A stretch of 24,449 nt of DNA from DASTPP01 sp035762175 (GTDB taxonomy: Bacteria; Myxococcota_A; Polyangia; Polyangiales; Polyangiaceae): positions 1 through 24,449 of the forward strand of contig DASTPP010000023.1 of the NCBI GenBank assembly GCA_035762175.1. Direction: 5' to 3'. Every line of letters starts with the position of its first letter. Position 1 is the first letter of the stretch. Made by a program: the position numbers and the translations under genes. The notes under the pieces are model-generated. The model was given only the letters and a program-made list of their open reading frames with translations, was not told the DNA's origin and searched no databases. Of this stretch, positions 15,615 to 24,284 are shown one piece after another.

Positions 15615-17026
15615 CCGACGACCTGCACCCGGATGCTGTTGGTCGAGCCCCGCACCCCGAGCGGCGCGCCGAAGACCACGACGAAGCGGTCGCCGGGCGA
15701 GGCGAGGCCCCGCGCGAGCAGGTGCCCGGTGGCCCGGTCGACCAGCGCGTCGACGTCCTGCGAGGGCTCGATGAGGCTCGGGATGACCCCCCAGTAGAGC
15801 GAGAGCAGGCAGCGCGTGCGCTCGTTCGTCGTGAACGCGACGATCGGCACGCGCGGCCGCGCCTTCGACACGAGCCGCGCGCTGTCGCCGCTCTCGGTGA
15901 AGGTCACGATGAGCCGCGCCCCGAGCTCGTTGGCGATGTCGGCCGCGTTGCGCGCCACCGCCTCGGCCATGCTCGTCGCCGGGTGCGGCTCGCTCGCGTG
16001 CGGGCGGTAGTAGGGGCTCGTCTCGGCCTCGCGCACGATGCGCGCCATCATCGAGCACGCGAGCACCGGGTGGTCGCCCGAGGCCGTCTCGCCCGAGAGC
16101 ATCACGCAGTCGGTGCCCTCGAAGACGGCGTTGGCCACGTCCGTCGCCTCCGCCCGCGTCGGCCGCGTCGAGGACACCATCGACTGCAGCATCTCGGTCG
16201 CCACGATGACCGGCCGCTGGTGCTTGCGCGCCGCCTCGAGGATGCGCTTCTGCACCACCGGCACCCGCTCGGGCGAGAGCTCGACGCCGAGGTCGCCGCG
16301 CGCCACCATCACCGCGTCGCTCGCCGCCGTGATGCCGTCGATGTCGTCGACCGCCTGGGGCGTCTCGACCTTCGCCACGAGCGGCACCGGCCGCCCCCAC
16401 GCCTCGCAGATGTCGCGCACCAGGCGCATGTCGTCCGAGTGCCGCACGAACGAGAGCGCCACGTAGTCGACTCCGATCGAGAGGCCGAACGAGAGGTCGG
16501 CCTTGTCTTTCTCGGTCACCGCCGACAGGCGCACCCGCCGCGCGGGGATGTGCACCCCCACCTTGTCGCGCAGCCCCCCGCCCTGCTCGACCCGCGTCAC
16601 GACCCGCCCCCCCTCGACCCGCAGCACGCGCAAGACCACGCGCCCGTCGTCGAGCAAGAGCTCGTCGTCCGGCCGCACGTCCTCGGCGAGGCCCTCGTAC
16701 TGGATGGGCAGCGCCCCCGGGACGTCGGTCGTCAGCCCCTCGACCAGCGGCAGCTCGTCGCCGGCGGCCACCGGGCGCGGCCCGCCCGGCACCTTGCCCG
16801 CTCGAATCTTCGGCCCGCAGAGGTCTTGCAAGATGGCCACCGGCCGCCCGCAGCGCGCGCTCGCGTTGCGGATGGCCCGGAAGCGCTTGGCGTGCTCGTC
16901 GTGCGAGCCGTGGCTGAAGTTGAGGCGCGCGACGTCCATGCCCGCGGTGATAAGTTGGACGAGCGTATCTTCGGAGTCGCTCGCCGGCCCGATGGTGCAG
17001 ACGATTTTCGCGCGGCGGCTTGCCAT
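15611..17026 (-). CDS. pyk: Pyruvate kinase
   Basis: 471 residues from ATG at 17026, the usual length. It converts phosphoenolpyruvate and ADP to pyruvate and ATP, the last step of glycolysis, in the cytoplasm. Hallmarks: KIVCTIGPASDSE at the N-terminus, GMDVARLNFSHGSHDEH, DLCGPKIRAG (Cys where most have Gln in DLQGPKIR), GVDYVALSFVR, VAKVETPQAVDDIDGI with the catalytic Lys, VARGDLGVELS, and MLQSMVSSTRPTRAEATDVA leading to VMLSGETASG. The C-terminal allosteric domain is complete to SIRVQVVG. The start is supported because sequence upstream of 17026 is Pro/Arg/Gly low complexity. The TGA stop at 15611-15613 overlaps the kinase ATG. No Shine-Dalgarno site precedes the ATG. Confidence 0.96.
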   Translation of the reverse strand: MASRRAKIVCTIGPASDSEDTLVQLITAGMDVARLNFSHGSHDEHAKRFRAIRNASARCGRPVAILQDLCGPKIRAGKVPGGPRPVAAGDELPLVEGLTTDVPGALPIQYEGLAEDVRPDDELLLDDGRVVLRVLRVEGGRVVTRVEQGGGLRDKVGVHIPARRVRLSAVTEKDKADLSFGLSIGVDYVALSFVRHSDDMRLVRDICEAWGRPVPLVAKVETPQAVDDIDGITAASDAVMVARGDLGVELSPERVPVVQKRILEAARKHQRPVIVATEMLQSMVSSTRPTRAEATDVANAVFEGTDCVMLSGETASGDHPVLACSMMARIVREAETSPYYRPHASEPHPATSMAEAVARNAADIANELGARLIVTFTESGDSARLVSKARPRVPIVAFTTNERTRCLLSLYWGVIPSLIEPSQDVDALVDRATGHLLARGLASPGDRFVVVFGAPLGVRGSTNSIRVQVVG

Positions 17027-17034
17027 GGGCCCCG

Positions 17035-17071
17035 AGGATACCAAGCCGTGGGCCCAAGGGGACGGCCCAAG
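17035..17071 (-). promoter_or_regulatory. Candidate control region of pyk: -10-like box and direct repeat
   Basis: On the minus strand TATCCT (17040-17035) lies 8 nt before the pyk ATG, which would put transcription start at or next to the ATG (short-leader or leaderless). No -35 match is seen at a proper distance. On the plus strand GGCCCAAG occurs at 17051-17058 and 17064-17071, a direct repeat with 13-bp period that might be an operator. Confidence 0.25.
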
Positions 17072-17168
17072 CGTCACCCCGCCCCACGCGCCGCCGGCGG
17101 CCGGGGCGGCCGGGCGGCGGCGCTCGGGCCCGGCCCCGGGCCAATTCGACCCTGGCCCTCGCCCCGGA

Positions 17169-17183
17169 GACCCTGCTAGGGTC
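17169..17183. promoter_or_regulatory. Perfect inverted repeat in the lysA leader
   Basis: GACCCT-GCT-AGGGTC is a perfect 6-bp inverted repeat with a 3-base centre, ending 9 nt before the lysA ATG, in the 166-bp region between pyk and lysA. A related half (cgaccctgg) lies at 17148-17156. It could be an operator or a small leader hairpin near the ribosome site. Confidence 0.4.
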
Positions 17184-17192
17184 CGCCCCGAC

Positions 17193-18464
17193 ATGGGCTT
17201 TTCTCGAGACCCCGGTGGCCGGGCGCTGCTGGGGGGCGTTCCGCTCGAGCCCCTGCTCGGGCGGGCCCCCACCCCCTTTTACGCCTACGACCTCGACGGC
17301 GTGGCCGGGCGCGCCCGCCGCCTGGCCGAGGGCTTCGGCGCCCGCGACCACCGCATCTTTTACGCCATCAAGGCCAACTCCGCCGGGCCCCTGCTCGCGC
17401 GCCTGCGCGACGAGGGCCTCGGCGTCGATGTCGTCTCGGGCGGCGAGCTACGCCTCTGCTTGCGCCTGGGCTTTCTGCCCGAGCGCATCATTTTCAGCGG
17501 CGTCGGCAAGTCCGACGCCGAGCTCGACCTCGCCCTCGGCGCCGGCCCCGAGGGCATCGGCGCGCTGCAGGCCGAGAGCGTCGAAGAGCTCGGGCGCGTC
17601 GAGGCCCGGGCCCGCGCCCTCGGCCGCACCGCCCGGGTCTCGCTCCGGCTCAACCCCGACGTCGAGGCCGGCGCCCACGCCCACATCGCCACCGGCCACG
17701 ACGAGGCCAAGTTCGGCATCCCCTTCCGCGATCTCGACGCCGCCCTCGACGAGGTCGCCCGCCGCCCCGCGCTGCGCCTCGGCGGCCTCGCGACCCACAT
17801 CGGCTCGCAGATGACCTCGATCGCCCCCTACGAGCGGGCCGCCGAAAGGCTCTGCGAGGCCGCCCGGCGCTGGCTCGACCGGGGCTTCGGGCTCGACTTT
17901 CTCGACTTCGGCGGCGGCTACGGCGTCGACTACGGCGGGGGCTGCGAGGCCGAGCCCGCCGACTTCGCCCGCGCCGCCCTCGGCGCCCTCGACCGCGCGG
18001 GGCTCGGCCGCCTGCGCGCCCACTGCGAGCCCGGCCGCGCCCTCGTCGCCCCCGAGGGCGCGCTCGTCACGCGCGTCGTCCAGGTCAAGCGCTGGCGCCA
18101 CCCCGAGACCGCCGGCTGGCTCTTCACCGACGCCGGCATGCACACCCTGCTGCGCCCCGCCCTCTACGGCGCCCGCCACCGCATCGAGGCCCTCGGCGCC
18201 CCGCCGGGCCGGGGCCCCGAGGCCGCCTGGCGCCTGGCCGGCCCGGTCTGCGAGAGCAGCGACGAGTTCGGCACCTACCGCCTGCCCGACCCGCCGCCCG
18301 AGGCCCTCGTCGTGCGCGACGCCGGCGCCTACGGCTACACGATGGCGAGCCTCTACAACGGCCACGGCCTGCCCTCCGAGGTCTTTCTCGAGGGCGGCCG
18401 GGTGCGCTCGGTCCGCCGGGCCCTCGACGCCGAGGCCTGGGCCGAAGAGCGCGCGAAGCTCTAG
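17193..18464 (+). CDS. lysA: Diaminopimelate decarboxylase
   Basis: 423 residues from ATG at 17193, typical length. It decarboxylates meso-diaminopimelate to L-lysine, the last step of lysine synthesis, using PLP. Fold III barrel and beta-domain motifs are in order: PFYAYDLDGV, FYAIKANS with the PLP Schiff-base Lys60, VSGGEL, KFGIP, THIGSQ (His202), DFGGGYGVDY (phosphate-binding Gly loop 240-246), CEPGRALV (278-285), the catalytic Cys353 in GPVCESSDEF, and DAGAYGYTMASLYNG near the end. The usual YNxRxRPAEV end reads YNGHGLPSEV, a small deviation. It is divergent from pyk and convergent with the helicase-associated gene, so it is probably monocistronic. Confidence 0.95.
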   Translation: MGFSRDPGGRALLGGVPLEPLLGRAPTPFYAYDLDGVAGRARRLAEGFGARDHRIFYAIKANSAGPLLARLRDEGLGVDVVSGGELRLCLRLGFLPERIIFSGVGKSDAELDLALGAGPEGIGALQAESVEELGRVEARARALGRTARVSLRLNPDVEAGAHAHIATGHDEAKFGIPFRDLDAALDEVARRPALRLGGLATHIGSQMTSIAPYERAAERLCEAARRWLDRGFGLDFLDFGGGYGVDYGGGCEAEPADFARAALGALDRAGLGRLRAHCEPGRALVAPEGALVTRVVQVKRWRHPETAGWLFTDAGMHTLLRPALYGARHRIEALGAPPGRGPEAAWRLAGPVCESSDEFGTYRLPDPPPEALVVRDAGAYGYTMASLYNGHGLPSEVFLEGGRVRSVRRALDAEAWAEERAKL

Positions 18465-18548
18465 CGCGGCGCGGCCAATCTAGGCTGGGGGGGTCGACGC
18501 GCAGCGAGCCGCGCCCGCCGCGCGCGAGCCGCCCCCCGCGGGCCGCCC

Positions 18549-20678
18549 TCAGCCGTCGCCGCCCCGCTTGAGCGAGGCCGAGCTGCGGCCGCGCCGCTCG
18601 AAGCCGACCGGCCCCGGGGCCGGCGTGTTCGCCCGCGCCTTGATGACCTGCCCCTGCTGCGTCAGCTCGACGCCGAGCGCGCGGCAGCGCCGGACGACGC
18701 GGTCGAGCTCGACCCCGGGCGCGAGCAAGAGCCCGCCCGGCGGCGAGGGGTCGAGGAAGAGGTCGACCGTGCCCCGGCGCGTGCGCAAGAGCTCGCGCAC
18801 GTTCGGGTCGTCGACCCACAGAAAGCCCCCCGTCGGGACGTACGCGACGCGCGCGAGCACCGCGCCCGCCTGCGAGAGCAGGGCGTCGAGCGAGGCCGGC
18901 AGCGGCGCCAGCCCCGCGAGCCGCCCCCGCACCAGCTCGACGTCGAGCCCCGCGGCCACGGCGCGCGAGAGCGTCTGCGCCGTGACGTGCAGGTGCATCC
19001 GGTCGCTCACCTCGCCCACCTCGACGAAGGGCGCGAGCGAGAGCACCGAGGCCACCTGCGCCGAGGCGCCGACGGCGAGCAGTTGGTCGTCGACGAACTC
19101 GCTCGGGCGCGGGTCGGCCGGCGGCGCCTTGCCCGCCACGAGCGCGCGGCCCCGCGAGGTCAGCCGCAGCGCCGGGCCCGCCTCGCCCTCGGCCTCGCCC
19201 CCCGGCGCGTCGGGGTCGCCGAGGTCGAGCACGCCGAGCGAGGGCAGCGTCTCGAAGACGATGCGCCGCACCACGTCGAGCGGCGTCGGCGCCTGGGCGC
19301 CCGAGCGCTCGGCCCAGCGCCGCAGCAGGCGGGCGACGCCGGCGGTGCGGCCGTCGTCGCGCACGTAGTCGGCGAGCGCGCGCCAGGGCACCCAGCGGCC
19401 CTCGCCAAGGTCGCAGAGCGCGTCGAGCACCATCTCGCGCAGCGCGCCCGTCGGGCTCAGATCGCGCGCCTCGACCTGCACCCGGAAGAGCTCGGGGTCT
19501 TGCCGCGCCTCGTCCCAGACGCCGCCCCGGCGCCAGAGCTTGAAGAACGACTCGGTCAGCGCCCCGACGGCCCACGAGCCCGGCGGCGAGCCCACCGAGA
19601 GCGCCGACGCGTCCCAGAGGCCCGCCGCGCGCGAGAGCGCGCTCAGCAGGTTGACCCGCTCGGCGTCGCGGCCGAAGCGCTGGCCGAGGCGCATGACGAG
19701 CGAGCGCGGCGTGCCGATGCCCGGGCGCACCTCGCCGGGGATCTCGCGCATCTGCACCGCCAGCGCGAGCGCCAAGGGCGCCGGGTCTTCGGCGAAGCGC
19801 GCCCGCCGCGGGTGGTAGTCGTCGTTGAAGAGGCTCGCGCGCACCTGCTCGCGCCGCTCGGCGCGCTCGGTGTTGTGCGCCGCCCCGACCAGCGCCGCCA
19901 CCTCGGTCGGGATGACGTGCCGGTTCGGGTGCACCGGCACGAGGAAGCCGCGCCGCTCGAGCGCGAAGCCCGCCCCGCGCCGCGAGGGCGTCGCCCCCAT
20001 CGCCCCGCGCAGCCGCATCGGCTCGCGCTCGAGGTCGAGCAGCTCTTCGGTCTCGACCTCGCCCCCCTCGCGCTCGATCGCCTCGAGCAGCCGGCGCTCG
20101 GCCGGCGCGAGCCGCCCGAGCTCTTCGGCGAGGCGGGCCGGGTCGCTCAGCGCCTCCCAGGCGGCCTCGAGGGCCAGCGCCAAGGGCGGGGTCGCCGGCC
20201 GGCCGAGGTAGTGCGAGGCGACGGCCGAGCAGGTCTCGAACGAGGCGACCGCCAAGAGCGCCCGCACCCCGCGCGGGTCTTCGCCCTCCCAGGGGCGGAG
20301 CTGGAGCAGGTAGGCGATCGGCAAGAGTAGCTCGATCGACTGCGCGTCGAGCTTGCGCGCGAAGACGATGCCGCGCGCGGCCAGCGGCTCGATCGCGGGC
20401 GGCAGTGCCGTCGTGACGAGCGAGCCGCGCGCCTCGGCCACCCGGTGCAAGAGCTCGACGCTCAGGTGCGGCAGCAGCGAGGGGTCGCGCAGCTCGGGCA
20501 GCGAGACGAGCTTTCGGGCCACCTGGGCCGGCACGTCGAGCCGCTTCTGCGGGTCGAGCGGGACGCCGAGGCGCGCGACGAGCGACTGCAGCTCCGCGGG
20601 CGGGACGGCGCGGAGCACGTCGACCAGGCGCCGGGGCGACGCGGCCGGGTTCGGGGGCGGGATCGACACGTCGTGCAT
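18549..20678 (-). CDS. Large protein with a helicase-associated (XPB/Ssl2-like C-terminal) domain but no helicase motor
   Basis: 709 residues from ATG at 20678; in-frame GTG at 20687 or 20750 could extend it. The last 180 residues (FVEVGEVSDRMHLHVTAQTL, then SRAVAAGLDVELVRGRLAG, and a final GVELTQQGQVIKAR) resemble the helicase-conserved C-terminal domain found in Ssl2/XPB-associated bacterial proteins (Helicase_C_3 type). I find no Walker A, DEAD/DEAH or other helicase motif in the rest. The N-terminal half looks like repeated winged-helix or helical modules (LVDVLRAVPPAELQSLVARL; LAPAERRLLEAIEREGGEV), consistent with DNA binding. TACAAT at 20682-20677 with AAGACA 18 bp upstream looks like a promoter, but it would place transcription start inside the annotated N-terminus, so the true start may lie slightly downstream. 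Function unknown, perhaps DNA repair or regulation. It is divergent from the HD gene. Confidence 0.7.
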   Translation of the reverse strand: MHDVSIPPPNPAASPRRLVDVLRAVPPAELQSLVARLGVPLDPQKRLDVPAQVARKLVSLPELRDPSLLPHLSVELLHRVAEARGSLVTTALPPAIEPLAARGIVFARKLDAQSIELLLPIAYLLQLRPWEGEDPRGVRALLAVASFETCSAVASHYLGRPATPPLALALEAAWEALSDPARLAEELGRLAPAERRLLEAIEREGGEVETEELLDLEREPMRLRGAMGATPSRRGAGFALERRGFLVPVHPNRHVIPTEVAALVGAAHNTERAERREQVRASLFNDDYHPRRARFAEDPAPLALALAVQMREIPGEVRPGIGTPRSLVMRLGQRFGRDAERVNLLSALSRAAGLWDASALSVGSPPGSWAVGALTESFFKLWRRGGVWDEARQDPELFRVQVEARDLSPTGALREMVLDALCDLGEGRWVPWRALADYVRDDGRTAGVARLLRRWAERSGAQAPTPLDVVRRIVFETLPSLGVLDLGDPDAPGGEAEGEAGPALRLTSRGRALVAGKAPPADPRPSEFVDDQLLAVGASAQVASVLSLAPFVEVGEVSDRMHLHVTAQTLSRAVAAGLDVELVRGRLAGLAPLPASLDALLSQAGAVLARVAYVPTGGFLWVDDPNVRELLRTRRGTVDLFLDPSPPGGLLLAPGVELDRVVRRCRALGVELTQQGQVIKARANTPAPGPVGFERRGRSSASLKRGGDG

Positions 20679-21027
20679 TGTAGCCACAAGCGCGGCCCCC
20701 TGTCTTGCGCCCGCCTCTCTCTCGACCCGCGCCACCCCAAGAAAAGTCACCCCGGTCGTTTCGTCGCGGGGCGAACCGAGCGCCCCCGGACGCCCGCCGC
20801 CGCGCCCCGGGCCCGCCCCGCGCCAGACCCGGCCAATTGACCATACCGCCCCCCCGCGCTCGTCCCGAGTGGCGGCGCCACGCCGCGGCCGGCGGTCGCG
20901 CCGGGGCCCGCCCTCGCCCCCGCCCCGACCCGCGCTCGCGCCGGGGCCGCCCCGGGCCCCGCCGCGGCCGCCGCCGCGGCCGATTCGGGGGGAAACCGCG
21001 CGGGAGGCGCGCTATGAATGGGCGCCC
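20679..21027. other. Divergent intergenic region without a gene
   Basis: About 350 bp between the helicase-associated gene and the HD gene. Most is Pro/Arg-coding-like GC low complexity in every frame. Less GC-rich islands are at 20735-20765 (aagaaaagtcacc region) and 20831-20845 (ggccaattgaccata), the likely promoter zones. TTGACC at 20837-20842 resembles a -35 box but lacks a partner -10. A GTG at 20869 is in frame with the HD gene, but the intervening sequence is pure low complexity, so I do not use it. Confidence 0.5.

Positions 21028-21031
<4 letters not shown>
21014..21031 (+). other. Five-codon mini-ORF overlapping the HD gene start
   Basis: ATG at 21014 has GGGAGG about 6 nt upstream and encodes MNGRP, stopping at TGA 21029-21031. 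That stop overlaps a TTG at 21028 in frame with the HD protein. Either it is a coupled leader peptide, or one C is missing from the ccc run at 21025-21027: adding a C makes a continuous frame MNGRPLILRDPVHG with a normal ATG start. Confidence 0.4.
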
Positions 21032-22301
<1,270 letters not shown>

Positions 22302-22320
<19 letters not shown>

Positions 22321-22343
22321 GCCGCCGCCCTCTCGCCGTGAGC
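22302..22343. repeat. Perfect 21-bp tandem duplication across the HD gene stop
   Basis: The unit from c22302 to c22322 is repeated exactly at 22323-22343. It includes the last five codons and TGA of the HD gene and the GTGA start context of the next gene. Because 21 is a multiple of 3, both GTG copies (22317 and 22338) are in the same frame for the downstream gene. Confidence 0.9.
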
Positions 22344-23081
22344 ACCCGCCCCGCCCCGCCCCTCGGCTCCGAGCGCGCCGGCCCCGCCGGGCGCCCCGCC
22401 GCCCGCTCTTCCTCCTTGCCCAGGGGGGGGGGCGGGGCTTGCCCCCTTCCCCAAGACGGGGGCCAGGGGGCGAGGGTCCGCCGCCCGCCCCGTCGCCTCG
22501 CCGCCGCGCTCGCCGCGCTCGCCGCGCTCGCCGTGCGCCCGGCCTCGGCCCAAGACGGCGCCTACGGCCGCCTCGACGGCGACCTCGCCCTCTCGCTCGA
22601 GGCCGGCGCCGCCCTCGGCGACCAGGCCGCGCCCGCCGCCCGCCTCGGCGCCCTCTACCTCGACACCGCCGGGCTCTACCTGACGGCCTCGGGCCGCACG
22701 GGCCCCGCCGCGCCCTTCACCTTCGGCGCCGGCGTCGAGCTGCGGCCGCTCTTCGTGCCCCGCTTCTTCCGCGCCTACGAGCGCGGCCCCGCCTTCCTCG
22801 ATCTCGCGCTCGACTCGCTCTCGCTGCGCCTCGGCGCCCGCCGCGACGCCGAGGGCGCGCCGCCCTCGCTCGAGGTCGGCCTCGGCGCCGAGCTGCCGCT
22901 CGCCGGCCGCTACGACGGCCCCTTCGTCGGCCTCTCGGGCTCGGCCCTCGTCTCGCACGACGCCCTCGCCGCCGAGTCCGCCGCGGGCTCGCCGCCGCGC
23001 TTCCTCGGCCTGCTCACCCTGGGCTGGCGCCTGACCGTCGGCACGCACCTCGTCGACCTGCGCGACGAGCGCGAGCGCTGA
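22317..23081 (+). CDS. Exported protein, probably an outer-membrane barrel-like protein
   Basis: 254 residues from GTG at 22317, overlapping the HD gene stop; GTG at 22338 is an equal alternative created by the tandem repeat. A signal peptide is clear but lies late (RRLAAALAALAALAVRPASA, cleavage before QDGAYG at about residue 78), leaving 50 residues of low-complexity N-region that contain a ten-G run. No start codon lies nearer the signal, so a frame disturbance at the G-run is possible. The mature part has alternating strands rich in Gly, Leu, Tyr and Phe (LGALYLDTAGLYLTASG, FTFGAGVELRPLFV, LTLGWRLTVGTHLVDL) as in small outer-membrane barrels. No family is recognised. It is convergent with the one-TM gene at 23169. 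Confidence 0.65.
22423..22432 (+). repeat. Ten-G homopolymer between the start codon and signal peptide of the exported protein
   Basis: Ten consecutive G bases lie in the N-terminal region of an envelope protein gene. Gain or loss of one G would separate the GTG start from the signal peptide. In other bacteria such tracts act as phase-variation switches; in DNA this GC-rich it may be chance. Confidence 0.75.
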
Positions 23082-23101
23082 GCCCGCGCGCGCCCCGGCC
23101 C

Positions 23102-23135
23102 GCGGGCGGTCGCCGCGCCGGCCCGCGCCGCCCGC
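23102..23135. terminator. Hairpin between convergent genes
   Basis: GCGGGCGG at 23102-23109 pairs perfectly with CCGCCCGC at 23128-23135, leaving an 18-base loop that is itself GC-rich. It sits in the 87-bp gap between two genes facing each other, where a bidirectional terminator is expected. No T tract follows. Confidence 0.3.
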
Positions 23136-23168
23136 CGATCGCGAGCCGGGCCGCCGCGCCGGCGCCGC

Positions 23169-24182
23169 TCAGAGGCCGAGCGCCGCCCGCACCTTCTGCG
23201 CGAGCTCGGCGTTCAGCACCTGACGTCGCTGCGCGTCGCGCCCCTCGGGCGACGCCGACGTCTGCAGATCGGCGTCGAGCTCGTGCCGCGACCGGAAGAC
23301 CCGCCGCTCGCGCGGCACCTCGTAGAGCGCGACGCGCGCCGCGTGCGGCGCCGCCTGCACCGCCTCGGCGAGGCCCTGCCCGGGGGCGCGCGCGAGGCCC
23401 GGCGGCACCTCGTCGACGACGACCAAAAAGTACTGCGCCCGCTTCAAGAGGTCGACCGCCACGGGCAGGTCGGCCGCGAGCGCGGCGTCGAGATCGTTCT
23501 CGTACATGCGCAAGCGCAAGGGCTCTTGCGCCACCTCGACCTCGTGCACCCACGTCTCGGAGAGGGCGCGCGCCCCCCGGTAGGCGACGCGCAGGTTGTA
23601 GGGCTGCTCGGGCACCGCGCAGTAGCCGGCCTCGTTGCACACCTCGCCGGCCGCGCACTCGCGCGTCGAGGCGCAGGCCTTGCCCCGCCGCGGGTCGGCG
23701 GCCGGCGCGCGCAAGAGGCCCGCGACGAAGAGATCTTTGAGCGAGCTCGGCGCCGCCTGCCGGATGGCGTCGTTCGTGCGCGCGTCGGGCGCCGGCAGGC
23801 GCAGGTAGACGCCCGGCTTCTCGAGCAGCGCCCGCACGGCCTCGGCCCCGCCGGCGGGCGCCTCGTCGGCCCAGTCGGCGCGCGCGGTCTCGGTCGTCCA
23901 GCGCTCGAAGCGCTCGCGCAGCGGGTAGAAGAGCGGCCCGAGGTCGGCCTCGAGCGCGCGCTGGCGCGCGAGCAGCCGCGCCCGGTGCGCCTCGACCTCG
24001 GACTGCTGGCGCTTCCAGTAGACGATGGCGAGCGCGGCGACGAAGGTGACGCTCCACAGCCAGAAGGCCCGGCTGCCGAACGTGCCCCCCCGGCCCCGCT
24101 CGCGCGCCCGGCGGCGCGCGCGGTTGAAGGCGGGCAGGCCGGGCGGCGGCGGCTCGGAGGGCGGCGGGGTGCTATCGGACAT
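23169..24182 (-). CDS. One-TM protein with a four-cysteine cluster, unknown function
   Basis: 337 residues from ATG at 24182. A Pro-rich cytoplasmic start and a basic segment (RARRRARERGRGG) precede one membrane helix at about 38-56 (AFWLWSVTFVAALAIVYW), so the rest should face the periplasm. A charged coiled coil follows (about 58-95). Around residue 170-188 there is a cysteine cluster, CASTREC, EVC and GYC, spaced like small disulfide repeats seen in myxobacterial surface proteins. The C-terminal third (LRMYENDLDAALAADLPVAV, FLVVVDEVPPGLA) has alpha/beta character. It lies about 100 nt after an ExbD/TolR gene on the same strand, so it may belong to a Tol- or TonB-type motor operon. Family not recognised. 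Confidence 0.75.
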   Translation of the reverse strand: MSDSTPPPSEPPPPGLPAFNRARRRARERGRGGTFGSRAFWLWSVTFVAALAIVYWKRQQSEVEAHRARLLARQRALEADLGPLFYPLRERFERWTTETARADWADEAPAGGAEAVRALLEKPGVYLRLPAPDARTNDAIRQAAPSSLKDLFVAGLLRAPAADPRRGKACASTRECAAGEVCNEAGYCAVPEQPYNLRVAYRGARALSETWVHEVEVAQEPLRLRMYENDLDAALAADLPVAVDLLKRAQYFLVVVDEVPPGLARAPGQGLAEAVQAAPHAARVALYEVPRERRVFRSRHELDADLQTSASPEGRDAQRRQVLNAELAQKVRAALGL

Positions 24183-24190
24183 GATGCGGG

Positions 24191-24219
24191 CGCCCCCCGG
24201 CGCGCCGCCCGGGGGGGCG
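24191..24219 (-). terminator. GC hairpin just upstream of the one-TM gene start
   Basis: cgccccccgg (24191-24200) pairs with ccgggggggcg (24209-24219) with one bulged G. It is only 8 nt before the ATG at 24182 on the minus strand, so it could end the upstream transcript or mask the ribosome site of the one-TM gene. Confidence 0.3.
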
Positions 24220-24260
24220 AGGCGCGGCAGGGGGCGCGGGGGTGATTCGGGGGGCTCAGG

Positions 24261-24274
24261 GCCCTGAAGAGGGC
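24261..24274 (-). terminator. Hairpin after the ExbD/TolR gene
   Basis: On the minus strand GCCCT-CTTC-AGGGC (24274-24261) forms a 5-bp stem with a cttc tetraloop, 10 nt after the stop of the ExbD/TolR gene. There is no T run after it, so it may be a terminator or a processing site. Confidence 0.35.
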
Positions 24275-24284
24275 GAAATTCGGG

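Noticed and set aside
13500..15797. 765-codon plus-strand open frame over the kinase
   Set aside because: Arg/His-rich shadow; the minus strand has all kinase motifs.
20831..20860. TTGACC as a promoter of the HD gene
   Set aside because: No -10-like hexamer at 16-18 bp; only GC sequence follows.
22497..22535. Nine-base cgctcgccg repeats
   Set aside because: They simply encode the Ala-Leu core of a signal peptide, as also near 5505-5535.
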